From: Gammaproteobacteria bacterium
GTDB lineage: Bacteria > Pseudomonadota > Gammaproteobacteria > Pseudomonadales > Alcanivoracaceae
Reading direction: 5' to 3'
Length of the DNA: 64,000 nucleotides
Assembly (NCBI GenBank): GCA_018067045.1
Contig: JAGPVL010000022.1
Location: forward strand, 1 to 64,000
Shown here: one piece after another, positions 56,033-64,000 of the stretch
Layout: each line of letters starts with the position of its first letter
Position numbering within the stretch: the first letter of the stretch is position 1
The notes under the pieces: generated by a model
What the model was told of the DNA's origin: nothing
The model's database searches: none
The model's input: the letters and a program-made list of their open reading frames with translations, nothing else
Program-made: the position numbers and the translations under genes

Positions 56033-56704
56033 ATGTTGATTGTCCATCATCTGAATAATTCACGCTCGCAACGCGTCCTATGGTTGCTTGAAGAACTCGG
56101 CGTACCGTATGAGATTAAGCATTATCAGCGCGACGCGAAAACAATGCTGGCTCCTGCAGAGTTGAAAGCCGTGCACCCGCTAGGCAAGTCGCCGGTGATT
56201 ACGGATGGCGATCAAGTGATTGCCGAATCAGGTGCTATTATTGAGTACCTGTGCCGTGCGTACGGCAATGACAAGGTTGTGCCATCGACGAAGCAAGGCA
56301 TGCTCGATTATAGCTATTTTCTGCATTACGCAGAGGGCTCCGCGATGCCGCTATTCGTTATGAAACTGATTTTCGGCGAAATCCCTAAGCGACCCATGCC
56401 GTTTTTTGTGCGTCCAATTGCGCGGGCATTATGCGGACAAGTTATTAAAACGTGGTTACAGCCACAAATTAATACTCATCTTGCTTTTCTTGAGCAAACG
56501 TTACAAGCGTCGCCATGGTTTGCGGGCTCTGAATTTAGCGCAGCGGATATTCAAATGAGTTTTCCCATTGAAGCGGCTGCGGTGCGTGATAAGGTGTCGA
56601 CAAAATATCCTGCATTGAATGACTACCTGAGACGTATCCATGAACGGCCGGCTTATAAGCGCGCGTTGGAGCGCGGTGGCCCGTATAACTTAATGGGTGG
56701 TTAA
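56033..56704 (+). CDS. Glutathione S-transferase family protein
   Basis: 223 residues. The thioredoxin-like N-terminal domain has LNNSRSQRVLWLLEELGVPYEIK and the glutathione-binding HPLGKSPVITDGDQVIAESGAIIEYL (26 residues, about 51-76). The C-terminal helical domain has WFAGSEFSAADIQMSFPIE. The N-terminal serine region (NSRSQR) suggests a bacterial beta/theta- or Ure2-like type. AAGGA precedes the ATG. Substrate unknown. Confidence 0.9.
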   Translation: MLIVHHLNNSRSQRVLWLLEELGVPYEIKHYQRDAKTMLAPAELKAVHPLGKSPVITDGDQVIAESGAIIEYLCRAYGNDKVVPSTKQGMLDYSYFLHYAEGSAMPLFVMKLIFGEIPKRPMPFFVRPIARALCGQVIKTWLQPQINTHLAFLEQTLQASPWFAGSEFSAADIQMSFPIEAAAVRDKVSTKYPALNDYLRRIHERPAYKRALERGGPYNLMGG

Positions 56705-56745
56705 GATGACTCGCGCATGCGGCATACACGACTTAGGGTTGTGTG

Positions 56746-57057
56746 ATGGCGATTAAAGTAGGCGAGTTTAGTTTTCACGGGCCGTTCATGCATTTAAAGA
56801 TGATTGATGACCGGCCCGGCTTGTTTGCCGTGCATTACTATTACACCGGCCAATATTATTTGCTTGATTTAGATCATGCAGACCAATTGCGCTCCGCTCT
56901 ACAAGAGCATCCGCGCCAACAAGATTGGGAGCGTTTTCGTCGCGGCATGCTGACATTCTCGGTAATGTATACGGACAAACAAAGCCCCGCAGATCGCGAG
57001 GCTTGTGTTCGTCAGTTGCGCCGGGAATACGAGCCAGCTTGTGGGCGGGTTATTTAA
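56746..57057 (+). CDS. Small hypothetical protein, possibly GIY-YIG-like
   Basis: 103 residues from the ATG at 56746, with AGGG six bases upstream; a GTG one codon earlier is possible. The pattern [20 protein letters not shown], a central [10 protein letters not shown], then LTFSVMYTD and the C-terminal [17 protein letters not shown] resembles GIY-YIG-like small proteins, but the classic GIY and YIG triplets are not evident. Not confidently recognised. Its end overlaps the convergent thiG end by 8 bases. Confidence 0.7.
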   Translation: MAIKVGEFSFHGPFMHLKMIDDRPGLFAVHYYYTGQYYLLDLDHADQLRSALQEHPRQQDWERFRRGMLTFSVMYTDKQSPADREACVRQLRREYEPACGRVI

Positions 57058-57832
57058 TTAAGCCTTCCATGGGCGACGATGCACTTGCGTAGGCTTTTTT
57101 CGGCATGCGCCCTGCCAGAAATGCTTCACGTCCCGCTTCAATCGCTTTCTTCATGGCGCTCGCCATCAGCACAGGGTTCTGTGCATGCGCAATAGCACTG
57201 TTCATGAGTACGCCTTGGCAGCCCATTTCCATCGCTAGCGCTGCGTCTGACGCGGTGCCAACGCCTGCATCGACGAGTACCGGCACGTTCGCGGCTTCGA
57301 GAATGATGCGAATGTTGTGAGGGTTTAGAATGCCGAGACCGGAACCAATTAATGAGCCGAGCGGCATGATGGCAATGCAACCCATCTGCTCAAGTTCCTG
57401 TGCAACAATGGGATCGTCGTTGGTGTACACCATCACCTTAAAACCATCTTTGACCAACTCTTCAGCCGCTTTTAACGTATGCATAATGTTGGGGTAGAGA
57501 GTTTTCTGGTCGCCGAGAACTTCGAGTTTCACTAGGCTATGGCCGTCGAGTAACTCCCGCGCTAGCTTGCAAGTGCGCACGGCTTCTTCAGCGGTATAGC
57601 AGAACGCGGTATTCGGTAAAATGGTGTACTTGTCTGGCGAAATAAAGTCGAGAAGATTGGGTTCGCCAGCATTCTGACCAATGTTGACGCGTCGCAATGC
57701 GACGGTAACGATCTCAGCGCCGCTCATTTCGATGGCCGCTTGGGTTTCGTTGAAGTCTTTATATTTTCCGGTGCCGATCAATAAACGTGATTGGTAAGAT
57801 TTTCCGTCTAGTAAGAATGCGTCGTTATTCAT
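57050..57832 (-). CDS. thiG: Thiazole synthase ThiG
   Basis: 260 residues from the ATG at 57832 ([17 protein letters not shown]); the upstream in-frame extension overlaps thiS and is rejected. It forms the thiazole ring of thiamine from deoxyxylulose phosphate, dehydroglycine and ThiS-thiocarboxylate. [11 protein letters not shown], the Schiff-base lysine in [15 protein letters not shown], and [20 protein letters not shown] are signatures. thiS is directly upstream; no TPP riboswitch is visible. Confidence 0.96.
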   Translation of the reverse strand: MNNDAFLLDGKSYQSRLLIGTGKYKDFNETQAAIEMSGAEIVTVALRRVNIGQNAGEPNLLDFISPDKYTILPNTAFCYTAEEAVRTCKLARELLDGHSLVKLEVLGDQKTLYPNIMHTLKAAEELVKDGFKVMVYTNDDPIVAQELEQMGCIAIMPLGSLIGSGLGILNPHNIRIILEAANVPVLVDAGVGTASDAALAMEMGCQGVLMNSAIAHAQNPVLMASAMKKAIEAGREAFLAGRMPKKAYASASSPMEGLIK

Positions 57833-57890
57833 AATGTTTCCGAAATTTAGGCGAATAAAAGGAAGTCGGGGGAATGTGGACTGCCGCTGT

Positions 57891-58088
57891 TCAGCCGCCG
57901 CCAATGGCGTGAATGATTTCAATAGTATCTTGTTCTTTCAAGGTAAAAGAGGGGTGAGTGCTTTTAGGGATAATTTCACCATTCACCTCTACTGCTAAAC
58001 GCTTCCCTGTGAGCTCCATCTGCCCAATCAAATCGGCAACGGTATTGCCGTTAAGGCTTAGCGCTTTACCATTAACTTGTAATTGCAT
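57891..58088 (-). CDS. thiS: Sulfur carrier protein ThiS
   Basis: 65-residue ubiquitin-like protein ending in IIHAIGGG; the terminal glycine is adenylated and thiocarboxylated for thiazole synthesis. [20 protein letters not shown] and [16 protein letters not shown] fit ThiS. It lies 58 bases upstream of thiG on the same strand. The three terminal glycines match what I remember of Pseudomonas ThiS. Confidence 0.95.
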   Translation of the reverse strand: MQLQVNGKALSLNGNTVADLIGQMELTGKRLAVEVNGEIIPKSTHPSFTLKEQDTIEIIHAIGGG

Positions 58089-58160
58089 GATTCACTCCGC
58101 GTTGGCTGAAGGCGCTGTAATCGTTTGTCTGAAGGCTTCCAGCCAATAATGGAATCGGTG

Positions 58161-58547
58161 TTACGCCGCGTTTTTATAGATAGCCCAAGCAAGTATTAAC
58201 CAGGCAATAATTAACGCAGTTCCGCCAATAGGCGTAATGGCGCCGAGTATTCGCTGTCCAGATAAAACCAGTGCATAGAGGCTGCCACTAAATACCAGCA
58301 TGCCAGAAAACATTACCCAGCCCGCGGTCACAAAAGCGGTGGGTGCAAGGCCGCTTTGAGAAAACTGTTTTGCCAGCACGGCGATTAACAGTAGCGCTAG
58401 CGCGTGTAGGAAATGATACGTACTGGCGGTCGACCAGACATCAAGCATAGCGGCGTCAACGCGAGTCTTTAAACCATGAGCGCCGAACGCCCCAAGCATG
58501 ACCGCAGCGGCGCCGTTAAGGGCGCCGAGTAGCATAAGTGCTTTCAT
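58161..58547 (-). CDS. DUF423 family membrane protein (YgdD-like)
   Basis: 128 residues from the ATG at 58547 (MKALMLLGALNGAAAVMLGAFGAHGL), which overlaps the end of the MAPEG gene (ATGA). Four hydrophobic helices with GAFGAHGLK and LGAITPIGGTALIIAWLIL match DUF423. Function unknown. It is upstream of thiS, an arrangement I also recall from pseudomonads. Confidence 0.9.
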   Translation of the reverse strand: MKALMLLGALNGAAAVMLGAFGAHGLKTRVDAAMLDVWSTASTYHFLHALALLLIAVLAKQFSQSGLAPTAFVTAGWVMFSGMLVFSGSLYALVLSGQRILGAITPIGGTALIIAWLILAWAIYKNAA

Positions 58548-58927
58548 GCGGAGATAACGAATAGGCCAACGATAAAGGCCATGCCTGCGCTCCACACTAA
58601 CGTGCGTAACGACGCCCAATCTTTAATGTAGCAAAGCCCAAACAATACACGGCTAACAATAAAGGCGATGGCGATTTTATCGATATCGCCTTGCGCGGCG
58701 GTGCCGACCTGTTGAGCAATAATAACGGCGGCGGCAAAGGCGGGGTTGACTTCGAAGCTATTGAGCTGCGCCCAATGTGCGCGCTTGCGTTCGCCGGTCA
58801 GCGCTTCGAGAAACTCGCGCGGGTTATGATTTTGTTTGGGGCCAAAACCGCCGAGAAATTTGGCGTAACCGGTGAAGGCATACGGAAGAATAAATGCGGC
58901 TAATACGCACCAGAGTGCAATAGTCAT
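58544..58927 (-). CDS. MAPEG family membrane protein
   Basis: 127 residues with four predicted helices. NPREFLEALTGERKRAHWAQLNSFE (25 residues, about 36-60) carries the membrane-associated eicosanoid/glutathione-metabolism pattern (arginine- and asparagine-rich loop between helices 1 and 2). Bacterial MAPEG proteins have no settled role; glutathione-dependent reactions are possible. Its start overlaps the DsbA-like gene stop, and its end overlaps the DUF423 start, so the three are coupled. Confidence 0.85.
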   Translation of the reverse strand: MTIALWCVLAAFILPYAFTGYAKFLGGFGPKQNHNPREFLEALTGERKRAHWAQLNSFEVNPAFAAAVIIAQQVGTAAQGDIDKIAIAFIVSRVLFGLCYIKDWASLRTLVWSAGMAFIVGLFVISA

Positions 58928-60243
58928 AATGGTTCCCCTTGTAGAATGATGGACTCAATGATTGCGAAACGATCCTGTCCCCAAACCGTTTGCTTGTTAA
59001 TACTGAAGGTTGGTACGCCCCAGCTTCCGCGTGTCATCATGTCTGTGCGGTTTTGCTCTGCGCGTTCGCGCCAGCCGTTGTCATCGAGCCAGCGGCGTGC
59101 GCGATTCCAGTCGAGGCCTGCTTCTTTGCATACTGATGCGAGGCCCTCATCGGTCGAGACGTCGATGCCCTGACTCCAGATGCAACGTCCCGCCGCGATA
59201 AAGTATTCACGTTCGCGTTGTTCTTTTTCAGCGAAGGGCCATAGCGCCATGCAGCGCTCTACGCCACTACCTACCGGGTCGCAGACAAACCCAAAGGGTA
59301 CATTTTGCACAGCGGCTTCGCGTGCGGCGTCTTTTAAAATATAAAATTTCTTCGCGTTTGGTACGCTCAGCCCGCGCATAACCATTGGCAGAACAGGGCG
59401 CACGGTTAAGTCGAGTTGGTAGTGTTCGGCTAGCTGATAAGTACGGGCTAATGCGATATAGCTGTACGGGCTACGAAATGAGAAAAACATTTCCAGCTTA
59501 CGGTTGGTTTGCTCGCTGGCGCCGTGTTTGATTGCCGATTTAAGAGAGGCGCGCTTAGCAATGCCATATTGACGCGGAGAAACGCCGTTGCCAAGACCGA
59601 GGCGGGCGAGGCGTTCAGTGAGATGATCTAAACGATCAATGCCCCAATACCACTCGCCCGCGTAATGTAGTGTGGCGGTAAGATAGTGGCCGTCTTTGAC
59701 AAAGTGATCGCGCCGCGCTTGCAGTTGCAGTGCAGCCTTGTCGCTGGTTTCTGCATCATAGCGGCGCAACAAAAATTCAACCTTTTCTGGTTTGCCACTC
59801 CATAAAGCTTCGGACAATTGTTCCGCCAATGAAAAGTATTTATCACTTTTTTCATGTTGCAGGAGGATTTGCGATGCTTGCACGCAGGCCTTGTTGTCAG
59901 GCTGGGTCCAATTGAGGGGAAAGTTCAAGTCATGCAATGCTGCTAGCCGGGCGCAATCGATAGGCGCTAGGTCGCGTAGTTGATCGAGTGCTGGGTAAAG
60001 GCTTTCATCCAAATAGAGCATGGTACGTGGCTGAATTTTAATGCCGAAATGCGCCTCAAATTCGGGCAGTAATTGCGCCAGCAGCCAGCTGTAGGGATCA
60101 TCAATGCGAAAGTAGAACGTTACAACATGCTTGCCGCCGCGCATCATTCTGCCGGTCTCGCGCAGCCGACGCTTAAAATCACGCGTTCGCGGGCTGGTGA
60201 TGGCGCGGGCAAGATAAGGCAGCAAGCTGCTTTTAAGGCTCAA
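58924..60243 (-). CDS. Two-domain DsbA-like (2-hydroxychromene-2-carboxylate isomerase-type) protein
   Basis: 439 residues beginning at TTG (60243), with AGGGGA five bases upstream. Two thioredoxin-fold DsbA/kappa-GST-like domains lie in tandem. Domain 1 (about 38-215) starts VVTFYFRIDDPYSWLLAQLL; domain 2 (about 245-435) starts LEMFFSFRSPYSYIALARTY and ends with GVPTFSINKQTVWGQDRF. The SPYSY serine of domain 2 is the kappa-GST/HCCA isomerase position; neither domain has a CxxC motif. A glutathione-linked isomerase or oxidoreductase role is inferred. It is coupled to the MAPEG gene. Confidence 0.85.
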   Translation of the reverse strand: MSLKSSLLPYLARAITSPRTRDFKRRLRETGRMMRGGKHVVTFYFRIDDPYSWLLAQLLPEFEAHFGIKIQPRTMLYLDESLYPALDQLRDLAPIDCARLAALHDLNFPLNWTQPDNKACVQASQILLQHEKSDKYFSLAEQLSEALWSGKPEKVEFLLRRYDAETSDKAALQLQARRDHFVKDGHYLTATLHYAGEWYWGIDRLDHLTERLARLGLGNGVSPRQYGIAKRASLKSAIKHGASEQTNRKLEMFFSFRSPYSYIALARTYQLAEHYQLDLTVRPVLPMVMRGLSVPNAKKFYILKDAAREAAVQNVPFGFVCDPVGSGVERCMALWPFAEKEQREREYFIAAGRCIWSQGIDVSTDEGLASVCKEAGLDWNRARRWLDDNGWRERAEQNRTDMMTRGSWGVPTFSINKQTVWGQDRFAIIESIILQGEPL

Positions 60244-60294
60244 GGTGTTCCCCTGTTATGCGTGCCGAGTGCTATTCGAATTTAATGCATGGGG

Positions 60295-60344
60295 CTTGCC
60301 TGCCCGAATGGTCGTTTGTTACGTGTCCATCCCGTGCAGGCAAG
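60295..60344. repeat. Inverted repeat between ilvD and the DsbA-like gene
   Basis: CTTGCCTGC (60295-60303) is perfectly inverted as GCAGGCAAG (60336-60344), with partly pairing inner bases (GAATGG against CCATCC). No T-run follows on the minus strand, so it is not a clear terminator; it may stabilise or process the ilvD transcript. Confidence 0.5.
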
Positions 60345-60364
60345 TTTCTGCAAAAACCAACTAA

Positions 60365-62215
60365 TCAATCAGCGCCGATCTGCGATAAGTCACGTACCGC
60401 GCCGCGATCTGCGCTAGTGGTTAGGGCTGCATAAGCTTTTAACGCAGCAGAAACACGACGGTGCCGAATTTCTTTCGGCTTCCATGCACGTTTTCCGCGG
60501 GTTTCCATTTTCTGCCGACGATGCGCCAACTCTTCATCTGTGACCGCGACATTAATGGTGCGTTCCGGAATGTTGATGTCGATGACGTCGCCTTCCTCAA
60601 TGAGTGCAATGGCGCCACCCTCTGCTGCTTCTGGCGAAGCATGGCCAATTGAGAGGCCTGACGTGCCGCCGGAGAAGCGCCCGTCGGTAAATAAAGCGCA
60701 CACTTTTCCCAAGCCCTTTGATTTGAGATAGCTGGTCGGATATAGCATTTCTTGCATGCCCGGGCCGCCTTTCGGGCCTTCGTAACGAATAACGATAACG
60801 TCAGCTGGCTTGATGTCATCGGCAAGAACGGCTTTGACAGCAGAATCTTGCGACTCAAATATGCGTGCGTTGCCTTTGAAAATCAGAATGGAATCGTCTA
60901 CCCCAGCGGTTTTAACGATGCAGCCACGCTCAGCAATATTGCCGTACAGCACGGCCAGTCCGCCGTCTTGGCTGTAAGCATTTTCTTTGCTGCGAATACA
61001 ACCATTTTCACGATCGTTATCCAGTGTTTCCCACCGAGTGTCTTGTGAGAACGCCGTTTGTGTTGGAATGCCGGCCGGGCCCGCGCGAAACATTTTTAAA
61101 ACTGCCTCATCACTGGTGCGCATAATGTCGTACTTCTCTAATGCAGCGGCCATGGTCGGCGAGTGCACGGTGGGCAAGTCGGTGTGCAGCAAGCCAGCGC
61201 GATCAAGTTCGCCGAGTAGAGCCATAACACCACCGGCGCGATGCACATCTTCCATGTGATATTTCTGTGTTGCTGGTGCAACTTTTGACAAGCACGGTAC
61301 ATTGCGTGACAACGAATCAATGTTGCTCATGGTGAAATCAATGCCACCTTCTTGCGCTGCAGCGAGTAGGTGTAGAACGGTGTTGGTCGATCCGCCCATA
61401 GACACATCGAGTGTCATGGCGTTTTCAAACGCTTTAAAGGACGCAATGTTGCGCGGCAGAACCGATTCATCTTCTTGTTCGTAGTAGCGCTTAGCTAAAT
61501 CAACCACAACGCGTCCGGCTTCGAGAAATAATTCTCTGCGATCCGCATGAGTTGCCAGCAACGAGCCATTGCCCGGCAAGGATAAGCCGAGGGCTTCGGT
61601 TAAGCAGTTCATGGAGTTGGCGGTAAACATGCCAGAACATGAACCACATGTTGGGCAGGCGCTGCGTTCGTACTCGGCAACGGTTTCGTCGTCGACAGAA
61701 TCATCAGCTGCAATAACCATGGCATCAACGAGATCGAGTTTATTTTCCGACAGTTTTGTTTTCCCGGCTTCCATGGGGCCGCCGGAAACAAATACCACGG
61801 GGATATTCAGACGCATCGCCGCCATCAGCATTCCCGGGGTGATTTTGTCGCAATTGGAAATACACACCAGAGCATCGGCGCAATGAGCGTTAACCATGTA
61901 CTCGACGCTGTCGGCGATAATATCGCGGCTTGGCAATGAGTAGAGCATGCCATCGTGACCCATGGCGATGCCGTCATCGACAGCAATAGTATTAAATTCT
62001 TTGCCGATGCCCCCGGCTTTTTCAATTTCACCCGCAACCAGTTGTCCCATATCTTTGAGATGAACATGGCCCGGTACAAATTGGGTAAAGGAGTTGGCGA
62101 TGGCAATAATCGGCTTGCCGAAGTCGCCATCTTTCATGCCTGTTGCGCGCCACAGGGCGCGAGCGCCTGCCATGTTGCGACCGTGTGTAGAAGTGCGTGA
62201 ACGATAATGTGGCAT
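60365..62215 (-). CDS. ilvD: Dihydroxy-acid dehydratase
   Basis: 616-residue Fe-S enzyme of valine, leucine and isoleucine synthesis, converting dihydroxy acids to 2-keto acids. Cluster cysteines lie in [19 protein letters not shown] and [40 protein letters not shown] near the C-terminus (21 residues, about 520-540) is the second signature. GAGGT precedes the ATG. It follows argA by 8 bases. Confidence 0.97.
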   Translation of the reverse strand: MPHYRSRTSTHGRNMAGARALWRATGMKDGDFGKPIIAIANSFTQFVPGHVHLKDMGQLVAGEIEKAGGIGKEFNTIAVDDGIAMGHDGMLYSLPSRDIIADSVEYMVNAHCADALVCISNCDKITPGMLMAAMRLNIPVVFVSGGPMEAGKTKLSENKLDLVDAMVIAADDSVDDETVAEYERSACPTCGSCSGMFTANSMNCLTEALGLSLPGNGSLLATHADRRELFLEAGRVVVDLAKRYYEQEDESVLPRNIASFKAFENAMTLDVSMGGSTNTVLHLLAAAQEGGIDFTMSNIDSLSRNVPCLSKVAPATQKYHMEDVHRAGGVMALLGELDRAGLLHTDLPTVHSPTMAAALEKYDIMRTSDEAVLKMFRAGPAGIPTQTAFSQDTRWETLDNDRENGCIRSKENAYSQDGGLAVLYGNIAERGCIVKTAGVDDSILIFKGNARIFESQDSAVKAVLADDIKPADVIVIRYEGPKGGPGMQEMLYPTSYLKSKGLGKVCALFTDGRFSGGTSGLSIGHASPEAAEGGAIALIEEGDVIDINIPERTINVAVTDEELAHRRQKMETRGKRAWKPKEIRHRRVSAALKAYAALTTSADRGAVRDLSQIGAD

Positions 62216-62223
62216 GATTGACC

Positions 62224-63552
62224 TCAGAGCTTTTTGCGAAAGACTTTTGAATTGCGCTGAAAGTTATACAGCGATTGACGTTCGCCGGGCAGCGAGTCAG
62301 GCGTGCTAGGCGCGAAGCCAAGCTCCTGAAACCAATGGGAGGTTTGTGTAGTTAAAACAAACAACTCAGTGATGCCCTGTGACCGTGCACGTTTTTCAAT
62401 GTGCTCAAGCATTTTGCGGCCACGTTGACTGTTTCTGTAATCATTGTGTACGGCGACGCAGGCGAGTTCGCCTACCTGGCCGTTATCGAAGGGATACAGC
62501 GCGGCGCAACCAATGACCATGCCGTCCCGTTCAATAATGGTAAAGCGTTTTATCTCGCTTTCGAGTAACTCGCGTGAGCGCCGAACGAGCACGCCGCCGC
62601 GTTCGAGAGGCTCAATTAATTCAATAATGCCGCCGACATCTTCGATGCGTGCGCCACGAACGTTTTCGTATAAATCGTGAGTAACGAGTGTGCCACAGCC
62701 ATCACGCGTGAACAGCTCTTTCAATAAAGCGCCGTCTTCGGCGTAATTGATCAGATGCGCACGGGCGACGCCATTGCTGGCAGCATGGCAGGCCGCCGTT
62801 AATTGACGCTCAGTGTTTTCGTTCTTAATGATACTTTTTGCGAGCAGCTGACCCGCGTCTTGCGGCGTCATTTCGCGTAGCAGGCCGCCTTCATTAGAAT
62901 TGATGCCGTTCTCTTCGCCCAGAAAAATAATTTTGTCCGCTTTCAGCGCGATGGCAGCGGTAGAGGCGACTTCTTCAGAATTTAAATTAAACAGTTCGCC
63001 GGTGGGCGAGCAGCCAATCGGTGACAACAATACGATATTGCCGTTATTTAATTGCTGCTCTATAGCGTCAATCTGAACGCGCCGCACTTCACCTGTGTGC
63101 TGATAGTCGAACCCATCACGTACGCCGACCGGTTTGGCGACAACAAAATTTCCGCACACGGCTTGAATGCTGGCGTTATGCATGGGGCTATTGGCCAACC
63201 CCATGGAAAATAATCCTTCAATACGCAAACGAATTGAACCCACTGCATCGAGCACGGCTTCGAGTGCGGCGCTATCGGTGATACGCGTGTGATGTTCAAA
63301 GTGCGAGACCGCACCGCGTACTTTTAAACGTGCGCTGATTTGAGGACGGGCACCGTGTACCACCACCAGTCGGATGCCGAGGCTGTTGAGCAGCGCTAGG
63401 TCATGAATGATGTGATGAAAGCTGGCTTCTTCGATTGCCTCGCCCGTCAGCATCACCACGAACGTCCGTCCGCGATGAGCATTGATATAGGGCGATGAAT
63501 CGCGAAACCAGGTGACGTAACTCTGCGTTGCGTCCTGCTGCTGGTCGCTCAT
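62224..63552 (-). CDS. argA: Amino-acid N-acetyltransferase (N-acetylglutamate synthase)
   Basis: 442 residues. It makes N-acetylglutamate, the first step of arginine synthesis. The N-terminal amino-acid kinase domain (about 20-290) has [20 protein letters not shown] and [19 protein letters not shown]. The C-terminal GNAT domain has [25 protein letters not shown] (25 residues, about 369-393). The length and layout match classical ArgA of gammaproteobacteria. AAGGTGG lies before the ATG. No ArgR box is visible; a small hairpin lies 18-36 bases upstream of the start. Confidence 0.96.
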   Translation of the reverse strand: MSDQQQDATQSYVTWFRDSSPYINAHRGRTFVVMLTGEAIEEASFHHIIHDLALLNSLGIRLVVVHGARPQISARLKVRGAVSHFEHHTRITDSAALEAVLDAVGSIRLRIEGLFSMGLANSPMHNASIQAVCGNFVVAKPVGVRDGFDYQHTGEVRRVQIDAIEQQLNNGNIVLLSPIGCSPTGELFNLNSEEVASTAAIALKADKIIFLGEENGINSNEGGLLREMTPQDAGQLLAKSIIKNENTERQLTAACHAASNGVARAHLINYAEDGALLKELFTRDGCGTLVTHDLYENVRGARIEDVGGIIELIEPLERGGVLVRRSRELLESEIKRFTIIERDGMVIGCAALYPFDNGQVGELACVAVHNDYRNSQRGRKMLEHIEKRARSQGITELFVLTTQTSHWFQELGFAPSTPDSLPGERQSLYNFQRNSKVFRKKL

Positions 63553-63569
63553 GGTCCACCTTTACTAGT

Positions 63570-63588
63570 AGGTCCCGCGTTGGGACCT
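63570..63588 (-). repeat. Leader hairpin upstream of argA
   Basis: AGGTCCC and GGGACCT pair across GCGTT, a 7-bp stem in the presumed argA leader. It could influence translation, but nothing ties it to a known regulatory RNA. Confidence 0.4.
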
Positions 63589-63692
63589 TGAGAATTCGGC
63601 AGTATAACAAGCCATAGCGGGGTAGCGCAGGGTATTCGTGCAGGGATTCCACCTTACTTGCGGGATTAATCATTGACACTGGCCTTTATTGT

Positions 63693-63712
63693 AATGAGAA
63701 TCATTATCATTA
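63693..63712 (+). promoter_or_regulatory. Fur box upstream of hemP
   Basis: AATGAGAATCATTATCATTA is a near-consensus Fur-binding site made of overlapping GAGAAT/ATTATC-type hexamers. It lies about 75 bases before the hemP start, so iron repression is expected. Confidence 0.88.
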
Positions 63713-63787
63713 AGGTATGGAGATGACCTGCCTATATCCGACTGCAGGTGGACGTGGCGAAGGCAGGCTGAATAAAGGAGACGTCAA

Positions 63788-64000
63788 ATGACGATTGAGC
63801 GACAGGATATGGCGGTTAGCCATGATCGGGGCCCGGGCACACACAAGACACGTGGCGGCAATGCTTCGGTCGAAGTGGGGAGAGGTGCTGCTCCACGGGC
63901 CAGTCTTGCTACGCAATCTCGCCGCCAAGTTGTGATTCGACGAGATTGCGTGGCAAGTGAAACGTTGTTGTCTGCTGGAGGGTACTTGCTGATTCAACAT
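63788..64000 (+). CDS. hemP: Hemin uptake protein HemP (partial at window end)
   Basis: 71 codons are present, open to the window edge. AAAGGAG precedes the ATG at 63788. The first 45 or so residues are polar and basic. The C-terminal part visible, RRDCVASETLLSAGGYLLIQH, matches the HemP pattern of a short basic stretch, then LL-x-GG and L-I-x-H (21 residues, about 51-71). HemP is a small protein that in several proteobacteria activates or accompanies haem uptake genes. A TonB-dependent haem receptor would be expected next. Only about ten to twenty more codons should be missing. The Fur box upstream supports the call. Confidence 0.8.
   Translation, partial: MTIERQDMAVSHDRGPGTHKTRGGNASVEVGRGAAPRASLATQSRRQVVIRRDCVASETLLSAGGYLLIQH

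Noticed and set aside
58089-58160. TPP riboswitch before thiSG
   Set aside because: No CUGAGA-type thi-box motif is present in the short upstream sequence, so thiS appears to lack one here.
60295-60344. Intrinsic terminator for ilvD
   Set aside because: The inverted repeat is good but lacks a T-run on the ilvD strand, so it is listed only as a repeat.

Overview
The window is chromosomal DNA from a gammaproteobacterium with type IV pili. The gene order is close to what I remember of the Pseudomonas aeruginosa PA0380-PA0415 region: hemW-rdgB-metW-metX-yggT-proC-yggS-pilT-pilU, then pyrC'-pyrB-pyrR-ruvX-algH-tonB-gshB-pilGHIJK-chpABC. This suggests Pseudomonadales or a neighbouring marine order (Oceanospirillales or Cellvibrionales-type). 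The genus cannot be fixed from the sequence. No rRNA, tRNA, CRISPR array, transposase or prophage gene was seen.

Layout. 1-3.3 kb: a TetR-controlled RND efflux pump, with the permease cut by the window edge. 3.5-13.3 kb: a minus-strand housekeeping run (hemW, an HPP membrane protein, rdgB, metW, metX, yggU, yggT, proC, yggS), then the plus-strand pilus retraction ATPases pilT and pilU and a REP-like palindrome. 13.4-27.9 kb: a block absent from the Pseudomonas order as I remember it. It holds modABC, a quinone/electrophile detoxification set (pirin, glutathionyl-hydroquinone reductase, azoreductase) with a divergent LysR regulator, a GNAT-DUF1653 fusion, a lipoprotein, a GlxA-type AraC regulator with a divergent small membrane protein, and a solitary gene for an unrecognised protein of about 1465 residues. 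That protein has a C-terminal zincin-like motif and its gene is bracketed by hairpin terminators. 27.9-33.9 kb: the pyrimidine genes (including a dihydroorotase homologue that has lost its metal-binding histidines), ruvX, algH, tonB and gshB. 34.2-47.1 kb: the complete Pil-Chp chemosensory operon for twitching motility, with a 2309-residue ChpA. 47.1-54.5 kb: a metallo-beta-lactamase-fold protein, an acyltransferase, rsmE, bioA, a second metallo-beta-lactamase-fold protein, and glnK-amtB behind a recognisable sigma-54/NtrC control region. 54.6-64 kb: trmB, small proteins, thiGS, DUF423 and MAPEG membrane proteins, a two-domain DsbA-like protein, ilvD, argA, and the start of a Fur-controlled hemP gene.

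How the genes fit together. PilT and PilU power pilus retraction and the Pil-Chp proteins control it. GlnK and AmtB couple ammonium uptake to nitrogen status. hemW, tonB and hemP concern haem and iron. The pirin/hydroquinone reductase/azoreductase set looks like one regulated stress module. The most unusual item is the giant zincin-like protein at 23.4-27.8 kb. Smaller curiosities are a nine-codon minicistron joining chpA to chpB by stop/start overlaps at both ends, the GNAT-DUF1653 fusion with a TTG start inside the lysR stop, and three hairpins in a row after amtB.
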